Shown here: piece after piece, positions 11,129 to 19,788 of the stretch
Numbering within the stretch: position 1 is the stretch's first letter
How the letters are laid out: each line of letters starts with the position of its first letter
NCBI RefSeq assembly: GCF_001264245.1
Contig: NZ_CP011339.1
Location: 1-64,000, forward strand
DNA: 64,000 bases
DNA from: Microcystis panniformis FACHB-1757
Lineage (GTDB): Bacteria; Cyanobacteriota; Cyanobacteriia; Cyanobacteriales; Microcystaceae
Reading direction: 5' to 3'
Translations under genes and position numbers: made by a program
The notes under the pieces: model-generated
The model's database searches: none
What the model was told of the DNA's origin: nothing
The model's input: only the letters and a program-made list of their open reading frames with translations

Positions 11129-11298
11129 AGGGCTGGCTGAATAAATCTTAAAACCTTGTTGGATAAGACTTTTAGACTTTTTGTCAATCAAAAAGTACCC
11201 GGCATGGGAGTGATCAGGGGGCAAATTCAGGGACTTTTTCCCTGAAAATGGGTAAAACCCCAGACCCTGCCCCACGAAAAACTTTTTCAGCAAGCCCT
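11129..11298. mobile_element. MITE-like element with ends AGGGCTGGCTGAA / TTCAGCAAGCCCT
   Basis: A 170-bp non-coding segment with imperfect inverted ends that match the ends of the IS at 20546-22226 (AGGGTTTGCTGAA). A second, right-truncated relative begins at 18464 and shares the interior (GACTTTTTCCCTGAAAA). It is best explained as a non-autonomous derivative mobilised by that transposase. No clear target duplication was found. Confidence 0.6.
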
Positions 11299-11311
11299 AA
11301 ATAATACTAAA

Positions 11312-11501
11312 TCCGGTTATTCATCCCACGGGCAAAAAAATCAAGTTTGTCAGTTCCCCAAGAAACAACTGTAGGAGAGCCTTGGATTTCGCCACCCAGT
11401 GATTCCCATCCACTCCAATTGCTAGGACTTCCATCGCCCTAATTATGATGCACAGCCCCATCTTTTTGTCCGCGTATAAATACTTCTACCTTACCCGTTA
11501 T
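11312..11501 (-). pseudogene. Fragment of a PLL/DUF346-type beta-propeller lectin
   Basis: On the minus strand the sequence reads VEVFIRGQKDGAVHHN, stop, GDGSPSNWSGWESLGGEIQG, SPTVVSWGTDKLDFFARGMN. This is one blade of the PLL-type propeller, whose repeats read (L/V)xVFxRGxDGAxxH..W.GWESLGG..ts.P.vvSWG.D+LDvF.RG. A stop codon lies inside the blade and no full gene surrounds it. The family includes fucose- and sugar-binding lectins. It appears to be a decayed remnant. The rest of 11500-11692 holds no supportable gene. Confidence 0.55.
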
Positions 11502-11692
11502 CACTTTAGTTTTACCAGAAAAACAGATAGCGATCGGTCGGAATCCAGAGGATGTTTTTACCGATCCTTCTCTCAAAGGTTATCGAATTATCCTTGAACA
11601 TGGCTGTGGCTAAGTCCCTTGAATCGGGCGGCGTGGCAGCATCGAAGCTTACTGCTATAATTACTTACGGACAAAGATAATAAATAAAATTT

Positions 11693-11890
11693 ATGGGCGA
11701 CTTTTTTGATAACGTGAGCCGTTACCCCCGCTATCTGATTAGCTTTAGTTTAGGGATTTTCTTCGCCTTTTTCGGCTGGTTGGCCCCTTTATTAAAAAAT
11801 CCCCTCACAGCGATCGCACTTGTGGGTTTTCTGGGGGGAACTTTCGCCTTTCTTTATTTCACCCTCAAAGCCATGCTCGGATTAGCTTGA
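11693..11890 (+). CDS. DUF751 family small membrane protein (Ycf33-like)
   Basis: A 65-residue protein with the family's typical beginning (GDFFDNVSRYPRYLISFSLG) and two membrane helices separated by PLLKNP. Members are found throughout cyanobacteria and, as Ycf33, in some plastids; the function is not established. It lies 41 bases before rbfA in the same direction. A likely shared transcript with a ribosome-maturation gene says little about its own role. The length matches the family. Confidence 0.8.
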   Translation: MGDFFDNVSRYPRYLISFSLGIFFAFFGWLAPLLKNPLTAIALVGFLGGTFAFLYFTLKAMLGLA

Positions 11891-11931
11891 TACAATGGTA
11901 AGGGTTTCGCTGTTTTTAGGGGACAAAAATT

Positions 11932-12324
11932 ATGGCTAACGACCGTCGAGTATCTCGCGTGTCCTCGCTAATTAAGCGCGAGGTCAGCCAAATGTTATTA
12001 ATGGAAATTAAAGATGATCGGGTCGGTGCTGGTATGGTTAGCGTTACCGATGTAGATCTCTCCCACGACCTACAACACGCTAGGATTTTTGTGTCTATCT
12101 ACGGCAACAAAGATGCAAAGGCCGAAACTATGGCCGGGTTAAAAGCTGCTGCGGGATTCGTCCGGCGCGAACTCGGTCAACGCATCCGTCTCAGACGTAC
12201 CCCCGAAGTGGTCTTCCTAGAAGATTCTTCCCTTGAACGCGGCGATCGAATGTTACACCTTCTTGATCATATTAAAAGCGATCGACCCCCAGAAGATGAC
12301 GATTCCGATATCAGTGACCAGTGA
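11932..12324 (+). CDS. rbfA: 30S ribosome-binding factor RbfA
   Basis: RbfA is a KH-fold protein that binds immature 30S subunits and aids 16S rRNA 5'-end processing, notably in the cold. The start MANDRRVSRVSSLIKREVSQ, the central VTDVDLSHDLQHARIFVSIY and the RRELGQRIRLRRTPEVVFLEDSS stretch are diagnostic. The last 15 residues are an acidic tail. The gene is intact at 130 residues, in contrast to the broken genes upstream. Confidence 0.95.
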   Translation: MANDRRVSRVSSLIKREVSQMLLMEIKDDRVGAGMVSVTDVDLSHDLQHARIFVSIYGNKDAKAETMAGLKAAAGFVRRELGQRIRLRRTPEVVFLEDSSLERGDRMLHLLDHIKSDRPPEDDDSDISDQ

Positions 12325-12383
12325 CCAGTAGAGGATAACTAAATTTAGGCAAAACTGGATTTAGACAAAACTGGGAACTTAAA

Positions 12384-12424
12384 ACTTAAACCTGATAACT
12401 GATAACTGATAACTGATAACTGAA
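12384..12424. repeat. Short tandem repeat of CTGATAA/GATAACT
   Basis: About five copies of a heptamer (ATAACTG register) stand just before the GH3 gene start. Related heptamer arrays recur at 49015-49110. The region is non-coding and probably changes length by slippage. Confidence 0.8.
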
Positions 12425-12426
12425 TA

Positions 12427-14007
12427 GTGAGCGATCGCATTTTATCCCTAAAAGAACGCATTGGTCAGATGATAGTAGTCCGCGCTTCCGGCTATCTCTT
12501 TGACCAACAAATCCGCTATCCTGCTTGGGAACCTGTCAACGCCACCCTGAAACATTGGTTAGAAACCCTCCACCTCGGTGGGGTGATTCTGTTGGGAGGC
12601 AGCGCCGCCGAAATCGCTCTCCGTAGCCAACAATTACAAAGTTGGTCCGGGGATAATCCTCTGCTCATTGCTGCCGATATCGAGGAGGGAGTCGGCCAAA
12701 GGTTTTCCGGCGCTACTTGGTTCCCCCCACCGATGGCTTTAGGAAAAATAGCTGAAAAAAGCTTGACAAAAGCCACAGAATATGCTAGGGAAATGGGAGC
12801 AATTACCGCGAAGGAAGCACTAGCGATCGGGATTAACTGGATTTTAGCCCCAATTGTCGATGTGAACAATAATCCCGACAATCCTGTTATCAATATTCGT
12901 TCCTTCGCTGAAACTCCCGAAATCGTCGCTAATCTAGCTCAAGCTTTTATTTTAGGGGCCGATTCCTATCCAGTTTTGACCACGGCCAAACATTTTCCCG
13001 GCCACGGTGACACCAGCAATGACTCCCATCTCGATCTTCCCATCATCAACCACGATCATCATCGCCTAGAAGCGATCGAATTGCCGCCCTTTCAAGCGGC
13101 GATCGAGTCGGGGGTTGATAGTATTATGTCAGGCCATCTGTTAATTCCCGCTTGGGATGCCGAATTTCCCGCTACTCTTTCCTCGAAAATTCTCGGGGAA
13201 AAACTGCGCCAAAATCTCGGTTTTCAGGGTTTAATCGTCACCGATGCCCTGATTATGGGAGGAGTGACTAAAATTGCCAGCGCTGCCGCCATAGCAGTGA
13301 GGGCGGTACAGGCGGGGGCCGATATACTGTTAATGCCTCCCGATCCGATCGAAGCGATCGAAGCGGTGTATAGTGCCGTGCAAGCGGGTACAATTAGCGA
13401 AGCCAGAATTAATGATTCTTGGCAACGTATTCAACGAGCAAAGGAAAAATTAGGGCAAAGACAGCCATCCTTAGAATCCTTAAGCAGTTTAGCGGCACCG
13501 CAAGCTCTAGAGATTGTCAGCGATATTTTAAAAGATTCCCAAACAGTTAGCGGTAATTTACCCATTAAAGCCACTCAAGGCCGCAATTTAATCATTATCG
13601 ATGATTTACTCAACTGTGACTTTCTCGATCGCTCTTGTCCGGCGGTGACAATTCCCCGACAATGGGGTTATCAAACCCAAATAATCGACCGTAGCACCTT
13701 TAATCAGTCCCTCGTCTCCCCAGAAACGACTCTCCTACAAGTATTCATCCGTGGTAATCCTTTTCGGGGTAGTGCCGGATTAAGGGAGGAAACGAAAGCT
13801 ATCTATCAAGCTTTGCTGAAAACTGGACAAATTCAAGCATTGATTATTTATGGTAGTCCCTACGTTTTCCAGTGGTTTCGTCAACAAAGCGGAGAAATTC
13901 CCTATCTTTTCAGCTATGGACAACAACCAAGCGCCCAAAAAATCGCCCTAGAAACTATTTTTGAGGGGCCCACTAGCGGCGAAAATCAGACCGATACTTT
14001 CGTTTAA
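12427..14007 (+). CDS. Glycoside hydrolase family 3, beta-N-acetylglucosaminidase-like
   Basis: A 526-residue GH3 enzyme starting at GTG. The N-terminal TIM barrel has the NagZ-type signature KHFPGHGDTSNDSH, in which the His-Asp-containing loop supplies the acid/base, and the nucleophile Asp in GLIVTDALIMGG. A second domain of about 180 residues follows, as in the longer cyanobacterial members. NagZ enzymes remove GlcNAc from peptidoglycan-derived muropeptides; whether this one acts in wall recycling or on another substrate cannot be seen. The last four bases overlap the 3' end of the convergent LpxB-like gene. The reading frame is intact. Confidence 0.88.
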   Translation: MSDRILSLKERIGQMIVVRASGYLFDQQIRYPAWEPVNATLKHWLETLHLGGVILLGGSAAEIALRSQQLQSWSGDNPLLIAADIEEGVGQRFSGATWFPPPMALGKIAEKSLTKATEYAREMGAITAKEALAIGINWILAPIVDVNNNPDNPVINIRSFAETPEIVANLAQAFILGADSYPVLTTAKHFPGHGDTSNDSHLDLPIINHDHHRLEAIELPPFQAAIESGVDSIMSGHLLIPAWDAEFPATLSSKILGEKLRQNLGFQGLIVTDALIMGGVTKIASAAAIAVRAVQAGADILLMPPDPIEAIEAVYSAVQAGTISEARINDSWQRIQRAKEKLGQRQPSLESLSSLAAPQALEIVSDILKDSQTVSGNLPIKATQGRNLIIIDDLLNCDFLDRSCPAVTIPRQWGYQTQIIDRSTFNQSLVSPETTLLQVFIRGNPFRGSAGLREETKAIYQALLKTGQIQALIIYGSPYVFQWFRQQSGEIPYLFSYGQQPSAQKIALETIFEGPTSGENQTDTFV

Positions 14008-15200
14008 GGGCAAAAATACCCTAGTAACCATTGGGCAATGCGATCGGAGGCACCGGCCGATCCCATTCTCTGACGACCATTAAAGGCGATTTCTTGCCAC
14101 TTTGGGGGATTTTGTAATAAATATTCTAACTTGTCCGCCACTGAGTCGGCACTATCACCTAAGAGAATTGAACAGCCTAATAAACGCTGTTGCAGTTTGG
14201 CAAAATGGGGAGTAAATTGTGGTCCAGATCCCGCAATTGTGATCGCCGGTTTACCCAAACCGACGAGCTGTTCCGTGGCAGTTCCCGCCATGGCGATCGC
14301 TAGATGGCAACGGCCTAAATATTCGGCGTAATCCCTTTGAGAAATAGTTATAAATACCTCTTGACAAATAAACTTGTTTATGCTTTGTTCTCGCCAACCC
14401 CGGGAAGTTAAAGCAGCCGTAAAAGATTCTAGGGGGAGAGGAGGAGCGATCGCTGCCAAAAATTCCAGCTTGTAATCGGGAAAACGTCCGATCATGGCCG
14501 TCACAGCTGCGAGAATTTGCTGCCAATTGTGGAGAGATTCGGGAAAGCGCGAACCGGGTAGCAGCAGAATAGTTAGGCAATCTTGGGGAAAATCGCCCGT
14601 TATCGAGGGTAAAAGGTCATCCATCATCGGATTACCCCATCGACAACGGCAATTGACCACTGTTGTAAAATTTTGCTAGTTAAACTATCCCGGGGAAAAA
14701 CCCCCGACAGCGAGGATGAGCCATTAACCAGCGTTCCCAGGGATAATAATAGGAACCCCAGAGGCGATCGATCATCGAGCTACTATCTAACCATCCCTGC
14801 TCATCCCGGAGATAGTATTCCGATTTAGCCGTTCCCACAAAAGCATAATCTGTCCCGCTCAACCAAGCAAGGGCAAGGGTAAGATATCTCCCACTGCGAC
14901 AATTTTTCCCCCTTCTTGGCCCCAATTTTTGACCAGACGGTATTGACGGGAGGTTAATCCTAATAATCCCTCCCGCAGATCTCGCCATAATTGTTTGGCA
15001 TCCCTAGTTATAAAACCCCCAGAGGGCATTTTTTGACCTCGATCGAGAAGGGGAATCCCCAGACGAGTATAAGCATAACCGTTACCCACTAGGGATAAAG
15101 CAGTAATATCCGGACAGAGGGGAGATGATTGCAGTCTTTTAATAATCCGGATCGCGATCTCATCTTCACCGTGGCCATTACTCAAAAATAATAATTTCAC
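14004..15200 (-). pseudogene. LpxB-like glycosyltransferase (lipid-A-disaccharide synthase-related family), three frameshifts
   Basis: The N-terminus MKLLFLSNGHGEDEIAIRII is the hallmark of this cyanobacterial LpxB-related family (GT-B fold). The middle part (LSGTDYAFVGTAKSEYYLRD, YYPWERWLMAHPRCRGFFP) and the C-terminal part (GNPMMDDL, LTILLLPGSRFPESLHNW, AMAGTATEQLVGLGKPAITI, GDSADSVADKLEYLL) sit in different frames. Changes occur near 14875, 14690 and 14645. All residues expected of a full-length protein are present, so these look like single-base errors. True LpxB joins two UDP-diacylglucosamine-derived units in lipid A; the substrate of this family is not established. Confidence 0.8.
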
Positions 15201-15675
15201 TTTTTTTCTTAACTTCTGGCTTAAAGTCCTAAACTTCGGTTGTTTTATTGCCTTCGACCCTAGACAATGCTGATGGTTAGGGAACCATCAATTTTATAAA
15301 AGCAGTTAACCAACTCCCATTTAGTCTAATCTACCGGAAGGTTTCGCCGATCGCTTATCTCTGCCCTGATGGCGACCATTTGACCAAAGGTAAGACTAAA
15401 AGATAAGAGATGAGTTTAACTGCTTCTATTTTTCTCGATCAAAAGACCAGATTTAGCCCACCAGGGCCAAGAAGGTCAGAAACCTGCTCTGATCGCTAAG
15501 TAGCTGGTTATAATTAAATTAAAAATGGATTTTAGGTTCGATCCCCCTGCCCCCCTTGATAAGGGGGGTGCCGGTAGGCGGGGGATCCCCTCTTAATAAG
15601 GGGGGCATCTGATAACTTTTAACGCCTACCTACTCATATTAGAATCAGTGATTAATTGGCATCCTAGCGGAAAAA
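15201..15675. other. Intergenic region with imperfect inverted repeats
   Basis: Divergent promoters for the LpxB-like gene and tsaE must lie here. The part 15298-15425 (AGCAGTTAACCAACTC ... GAGTTTAACTGCTT) has short inverted ends about 120 bp apart, suggesting a folded element. The part 15496-15635 is a further repeat (see next entry). Confidence 0.45.
15497..15635. repeat. MITE-like repeat with CCCCTT stem-loop
   Basis: It begins CTAAGTAGCTGGTTATAATT and ends ACGCCTACCTACTCA, giving imperfect inverted ends (AAGTAG.../...CTACTT type). Inside are CCCCCTTGATAAGGGGGG and CTCTTAATAAGGGGGGC, which can fold. A related head (AAGTGAGTGGTTATAATTAT) with similar C-rich repeats occurs at 23690-23830. 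Confidence 0.55.
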
Positions 15676-16146
15676 ATGATTATCGACTTACCCGATCGAG
15701 AAGCTACTGTCAATTTAGGGGAAAAACTGGGGCAAACCTTGGCCCCCGGCAGTGTAATTTTATTAAAAGGCGATGTGGGAGCGGGAAAAACCACCTTAGT
15801 ACAGGGAATTGGCCTAGGATTGGGTATTCAAGAGCCTATAGCTAGTCCTACCTTCACCCTCGTTAACGAATATAGCGAAGGCCGCCTTCCTTTGTATCAT
15901 TTGGATTTGTATCGTTTGCAGGGTCAAGATATCGAGGCGCTGTACCTAGAAAATTATTGGCAGGGAATCGAGGTGGATTTAGGGATAGTGGCGATCGAAT
16001 GGTCAGAACGTTTAACTTTTTTGCCGGAAAATTATCTAGAGATTACTTTACTCGATCGAGGCGAGCAAGGACGACGAGCGCTGCTCAATTTTGTCGGTGG
16101 GGACGAAAAAAATAGCGACCCCACAGGAATCGCTATCAGCACTTGA
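15676..16146 (+). CDS. tsaE: tRNA threonylcarbamoyladenosine biosynthesis ATPase TsaE
   Basis: TsaE is the ATPase of the TsaBDE complex that makes t6A37 on ANN-decoding tRNAs. The Walker A motif KGDVGAGKTTLVQG is at residues 34-47, followed by the family signature PIASPTFTLVNEY and LYHLDLYRL, then the late acidic phrase IVAIEWSERL. The length of 156 residues is normal. The frame is intact. It stands alone, with no other t6A genes next to it. Confidence 0.93.
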   Translation: MIIDLPDREATVNLGEKLGQTLAPGSVILLKGDVGAGKTTLVQGIGLGLGIQEPIASPTFTLVNEYSEGRLPLYHLDLYRLQGQDIEALYLENYWQGIEVDLGIVAIEWSERLTFLPENYLEITLLDRGEQGRRALLNFVGGDEKNSDPTGIAIST

Positions 16147-16183
16147 CTTTTGAAGCAATCAAACTTTAGCGGTAACTTTCCAC

Positions 16184-16945
16184 TTATTCTCTAACTCGCC
16201 TTTCTTCTAAAGTTTCTTCAAAGAAACTATTGTAGAGGAAACCCGCAGCCACGGCCCCAACAATGGGAGCAATCCAGAATAACCATAATTGACCAACGAG
16301 AGCCATATTACCGCATAAAAGAGCAACACCGGTACTACGAGCGGGGTTAACGGAGGTATTGGTCACGGGAATGCTAATTAAGTGAATTAAGGTCAATCCT
16401 AAACCAATAGCGATGGGAGCAAAACCCGCTGGAGCGCGTCGATCGGTAGAGCCTAAAATGATAATTAAGAACATGAAGGTCAAGACCACTTCCGTGACCA
16501 AAGCGGCGAATAAACTGTAACCACCGGGAGAATGTTCTCCGTAACCATTGGTGGCCAGAGGGTTACGGCCTCCCAGAGCGAAACTAGGTTGACCACTGGC
16601 AATAATGTAGATAATTACCGCCGCTAAAATCGCCCCTAAAACTTGAGCGATGATGTAGGGAAGTAGTTCCGAACCGGGGAAGCGTTTACCTGCCCAGAGA
16701 CCGAAGGAAACGGCGGGATTAAAATGTCCCCCCGAAATATGCCCGAAAGCGTAGGCAAGAGTAAGGACGGTTAAACCGAAGGCGAGGGCGACACCCACAA
16801 AAGAAATCCCCAGATGGATATTAAAATCAGCACCATCTACGACACTCTTGGCTTTACCCACAAATACTGCCGCTAAAACGGCACTACCGCAACCACCGAG
16901 AACGAGCCAAAACGTCCCGATGAACTCTGCTAGATACTTTTTCAT
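16184..16945 (-). CDS. aqpZ: Aquaporin Z
   Basis: A six-helix water channel of the inner membrane. Both NPA boxes are present (HISGGHFNPAVSFGLW and TNTSVNPARSTGVAL). The start at 16945 gives MKKYLAEFIGTFWLVLGGCG, the usual AqpZ N-terminus; a start 15 codons upstream at 16990 would add an atypical charged leader. The selectivity-filter Arg (NPARS) and the aromatic/His positions fit a water-selective channel. The C-terminus is short and acidic. It is transcribed convergently with tsaE, 37 bases apart. Confidence 0.93.
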   Translation of the reverse strand: MKKYLAEFIGTFWLVLGGCGSAVLAAVFVGKAKSVVDGADFNIHLGISFVGVALAFGLTVLTLAYAFGHISGGHFNPAVSFGLWAGKRFPGSELLPYIIAQVLGAILAAVIIYIIASGQPSFALGGRNPLATNGYGEHSPGGYSLFAALVTEVVLTFMFLIIILGSTDRRAPAGFAPIAIGLGLTLIHLISIPVTNTSVNPARSTGVALLCGNMALVGQLWLFWIAPIVGAVAAGFLYNSFFEETLEERRVRE

Positions 16946-17230
16946 CTCTATATCAAGGTTGAATGATTTTGCTTTTAGGTTATCTCCCATCAGACCGGAT
17001 TAAACTGTTATAAGATATTAAAAAATAGTTATTTTTTACCTTCAATTTGCCGTTCTCATGGGGAAACTATCAGCTTTTTAGGGATATAATAGTAAAAAAA
17101 TCGGGAATTTCTGATAATTTCACACTTTCTTTAGATTTACTTCTATCTTGATGTCTGATTGGTTTTGGCAGTGGTTGACCCTTTTCGATCCTAGTTAATC
17201 ATGGAAAGACAAAAGAAGAGATCGAGTGCT

Positions 17231-17350
17231 AAGTAGGTGGGTGGAATTAAATATAAAATGAACGTAGGTTGGGTTGAAGCATGAAACCCAACGCCCGCTC
17301 ATGTTACGCTACCGCTAACCCATCCTACAAATAATTGTGCCTACCTACTT
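17231..17350. mobile_element. MITE family 3, copy 1 (about 120 bp)
   Basis: Ends AAGTAGGTGGG and CCTACCTACTT form inverted repeats next to a possible TA target. The interior GTAGGTTGGGTT...AACCCAAC... folds back. A shorter second copy is at 48747-48854 between arsM and arsS and shares TTAAATATAA(A/G)ATGAACG. It lies just before the Trm1 gene, so it may influence its promoter. Confidence 0.7.
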
Positions 17351-17366
17351 AATTATGAGATGAGCG

Positions 17367-18452
17367 ATGCAGGAAGAAAAAGCGATATTTAATATCAACA
17401 ATACTTTTTATCGACTGGAGAGTAAAATCGTCCGAGATTTAGGAGTTTTAGGGGCGGCAATTGCCCAAAAAGAGCGGGGCAGTTTGCGCGTTTTAGAAGT
17501 AATGAGCGGCTCTGGTGTGCGAGCACTCAGGTATTGGTTAGAAAGTGGTGCGGATTGGCTGTGGGTTAATGATGGTAATCCAGAAATTAAGCCAACTTTA
17601 GACGCTAACTTAGAGAGTTTATTACAACAGAAAAAAATCAAAATAACCTATAAATCTGCCCAAGAAGTTCTCCTAGAATGTTATCTTAAAAAAGACCATT
17701 ATGATCTAGTTGATATTGATGCTTTTGGTTCTCCCGCATCTCTGTTTAGTGCTATTCCTTTAGCCACTAAAATCGGTGGTTTAATTTATCTAACTAATAC
17801 CGATGGACGGACGCTGACGGGTCATAATCTAGAAAATAGTTTAGCTGATTATGGAGCCTCTGCTCGCAATCATCCAGCTGCCCACGAACAGGGATTAAGA
17901 TTAATTATCGCCGGTTTGCAATTAGAATCAGCCCGGTTAGGTTTAGGAATTACGCCAGTTTTTTCCTTCTTTTTCGGTCAAAGTTATCGGGTGATGGTGC
18001 GGTTAACAGCTAATAGACAATTAAATAGTCATAACTACGGTTTTCTCGGTTATTGTCATAGCTGCGGGGAATATCAATCAGTGCCTTGGCCGAAGTTAGG
18101 CAAGATAGTTTGTTCTGGGGACGGGCAACCTTTAACTTTAACCGGACCCTTGTGGTTAGGCAGTTTACACGATCGCTTTTATCTAGAAAAAATGGCAGAT
18201 TTAGCCGATCAATGGCAGTGGAAAAAGGTAGTTAAATTGTTAGAAATAATGAGGGAAGAGAACGATTTTCCTCCCTATTTTTATAGCTTTCGTGAAATTG
18301 GTAGAAGGGGTAAATTAGATTTACCCAAAAGGGAAGATTTAATTGCGGCTCTCTTAGAACAAGGTTATCGAGCCGCTGCCACCCATATTAACCCGCAAGC
18401 GTTGAAAACTAACGCTTCTTTAGCCCAATGTATCGCAATGCTCAAGGACTAA
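17367..18452 (+). CDS. trm1: Trm1-type tRNA (guanine-N2)-dimethyltransferase
   Basis: This enzyme family adds two methyl groups to N2 of guanine 26 (and 27 in Aquifex) in tRNA. The SAM motif VLEVMSGSGVRALRY is at about residue 43, and the catalytic-type motif DLVDIDAFGSPASLF at about 118, matching the D-P/A-FGSP signature of archaeal and eukaryotic Trm1. A possible zinc-binding region with GYCHSCGEY and a downstream Cys follows at about 225. The length of 361 residues fits. Bacterial Trm1 is uncommon; it is known in Aquifex and in cyanobacteria. The frame is intact and no operon partners are visible. Confidence 0.85.
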   Translation: MQEEKAIFNINNTFYRLESKIVRDLGVLGAAIAQKERGSLRVLEVMSGSGVRALRYWLESGADWLWVNDGNPEIKPTLDANLESLLQQKKIKITYKSAQEVLLECYLKKDHYDLVDIDAFGSPASLFSAIPLATKIGGLIYLTNTDGRTLTGHNLENSLADYGASARNHPAAHEQGLRLIIAGLQLESARLGLGITPVFSFFFGQSYRVMVRLTANRQLNSHNYGFLGYCHSCGEYQSVPWPKLGKIVCSGDGQPLTLTGPLWLGSLHDRFYLEKMADLADQWQWKKVVKLLEIMREENDFPPYFYSFREIGRRGKLDLPKREDLIAALLEQGYRAAATHINPQALKTNASLAQCIAMLKD

Positions 18453-18463
18453 TTAATTAAGGT

Positions 18464-18556
18464 TTGCTGAATAAATCTAAAGGCTTTTTTAAAAGCAAAA
18501 AGTGCCAGTCCTTGCAGTGTTCAGGGGGTAAAATTCTGGGACTTTTTCCCTGAAAA
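18464..18556. mobile_element. Truncated MITE related to the one at 11129
   Basis: It starts AAGGTTTGCTGAATAAATCT and carries the same interior (CAGGGGGTAAAATTCTGGGACTTTTTCC differs only slightly from 11215-11250). The right inverted end is missing. It runs directly into the Rpn pseudogene fragment. Confidence 0.6.
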
Positions 18557-18934
18557 TTAGGGAAGTGGAATCCCTGGGAATATCGATGTTACAATTAATT
18601 ATAGCACCCACCGCAAGAGCGATCGAGCAGGGAAAACAATTAATTCCACGGATTAGACAAGAATTACCTCAGGTCAAACAACAGCAAGAACTTTTAGAAT
18701 TGATAGAGACAATCTTGGTTTATAAGCTACCCCAAGTCAGTAGAAAGGAGATAGAAGCGATGTTTAGTTTAAGTGATTTAAAACAAACTAAAGTTTATCA
18801 GGAAGCTTTGGAGTAAGGCAGACAAGAAGCTGAATTAACAGCGTTTATTGGCATTAGGATTAAACTTTGAACAGATAGCACAAGCTTTAGAATTAGAGAT
18901 CGAACAGGTTAGACAAGCGACTCAAAGGGAATAG
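18557..18934 (+). pseudogene. C-terminal fragment of an Rpn-family (PD-(D/E)XK) nuclease, copy 1
   Basis: The readable part is LIAPTARAIEQGKQLIPRIR then LLELIETILVYKLPQVSRKE and IEAMFSLSDLKQTKVYQEAL, typical of the C-terminus of the large Rpn/putative-transposase family common in Microcystis. A stop (TAA) replaces a Glu codon in EALEEGRQEAE at 18814, and a frameshift follows before FEQIAQALELEIEQVRQATQ. The catalytic N-terminal domain is absent. A second copy with the same stop is at 19789. Confidence 0.75.
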
Positions 18935-19029
18935 GAAAAGTTCAAAGCGATCGCAATAAGGTAACATAGCGTATCATGCTAAACGACTTTTGTACTATAG
19001 CAGAGAGACTAGCTGTGTCATCATTAGAC

Positions 19030-19737
19030 ATCTCCGAAAAAAACGTAGGGAAAATTCATGAATTTTACTCCGAAAATGTAGGGATAATTAATAAATTTTA
19101 CTCCGAAAATGTAGGGACAATTCATGAATTATACTCCGAAAATGTAGGGATAATTAATAAATTTTACTCCAAAAATGTAGGGACAATTCATGATTTATAC
19201 TCCGAAAATGTAGGTATAATTAATAAATTTTACTCCGAAAATGTAGGGATAGTTCATGATTTATACTCCGAAAATGTAGGGACAATTCATGATTTGTACT
19301 CCGAAAATGTAGGTATAATTAATAAATTATACTCCGAAAATGTAGGTATAATTAATAAATTATACTCCGAAAATGTAGGGACAATTCATGATTTATACTC
19401 CGAAAATGTAGGGACAATTCATGATTTATACTCCGAAAATGTAGGGACAATTCATGATTTATACTCCGAAAATGTAGGGACAATTCATGATTTATACTCC
19501 GAAAATGTAGGGACAATTCATGATTTATACTCCGAAAATGTAGGGACAATTCATGATTTATACTCCGAAAATGTAGGGACAATTCATGATTTATACTCCG
19601 AAAATGTAGGGACAATTCATGATTTATACTCCGAAAATGTAGGTATAATTAATAAATTTTACTCCGAAAATGTAGGGACAATTCATGAATTGTCCCTACC
19701 AATAATTTCAGGTTACGCATATTTAATTTTCGGAGAT
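19030..19737. repeat. Array of about twenty 33-bp tandem repeats bounded by an 11-bp inverted repeat
   Basis: The unit reads GTAGGGACAATTCATGATTT + ATACTCCGAAAAT. Variants replace ACAATTCATG by ATAATTAATA. Units from 19380 to 19640 are nearly identical. Each contains a 12-base near-palindrome (AATTCATGAATT or AATTAATAAATT). The whole array is enclosed by ATCTCCGAAAA (19030-19040) and TTTTCGGAGAT (19727-19737). Both strands stay open because 33 is a multiple of three, but the translated products (YSENVGTIHDL repeats; SLHFRSINHE repeats) are repetitive by-products and I do not support a gene. Confidence 0.85.
19672..19699. repeat. Perfect 28-bp palindrome closing the array
   Basis: GTAGGGACAATTCATG followed by its exact mirror complement. 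It has the same design as the palindrome at 24023-24050 (GTAGGGTTGATTCATG...), differing only at four paired positions. This suggests a small dispersed palindrome family from which the tandem units derive. Confidence 0.9.
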
Positions 19738-19788
19738 ATCCATTCTCTATTATCTGGGATTATTGGCATATCTGTAATGATTTGAGGG

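Noticed and set aside
19030..19737. CRISPR array
   Set aside because: The 33-bp units follow each other without unique spacers and there are no cas genes nearby.
18976..19785. A 269-residue reading frame with YSENVGTIHDL repeats
   Set aside because: It is the tandem DNA array read through; the opposite strand is also open. No ribosome-binding site, and the repeat is palindromic DNA rather than a protein motif.
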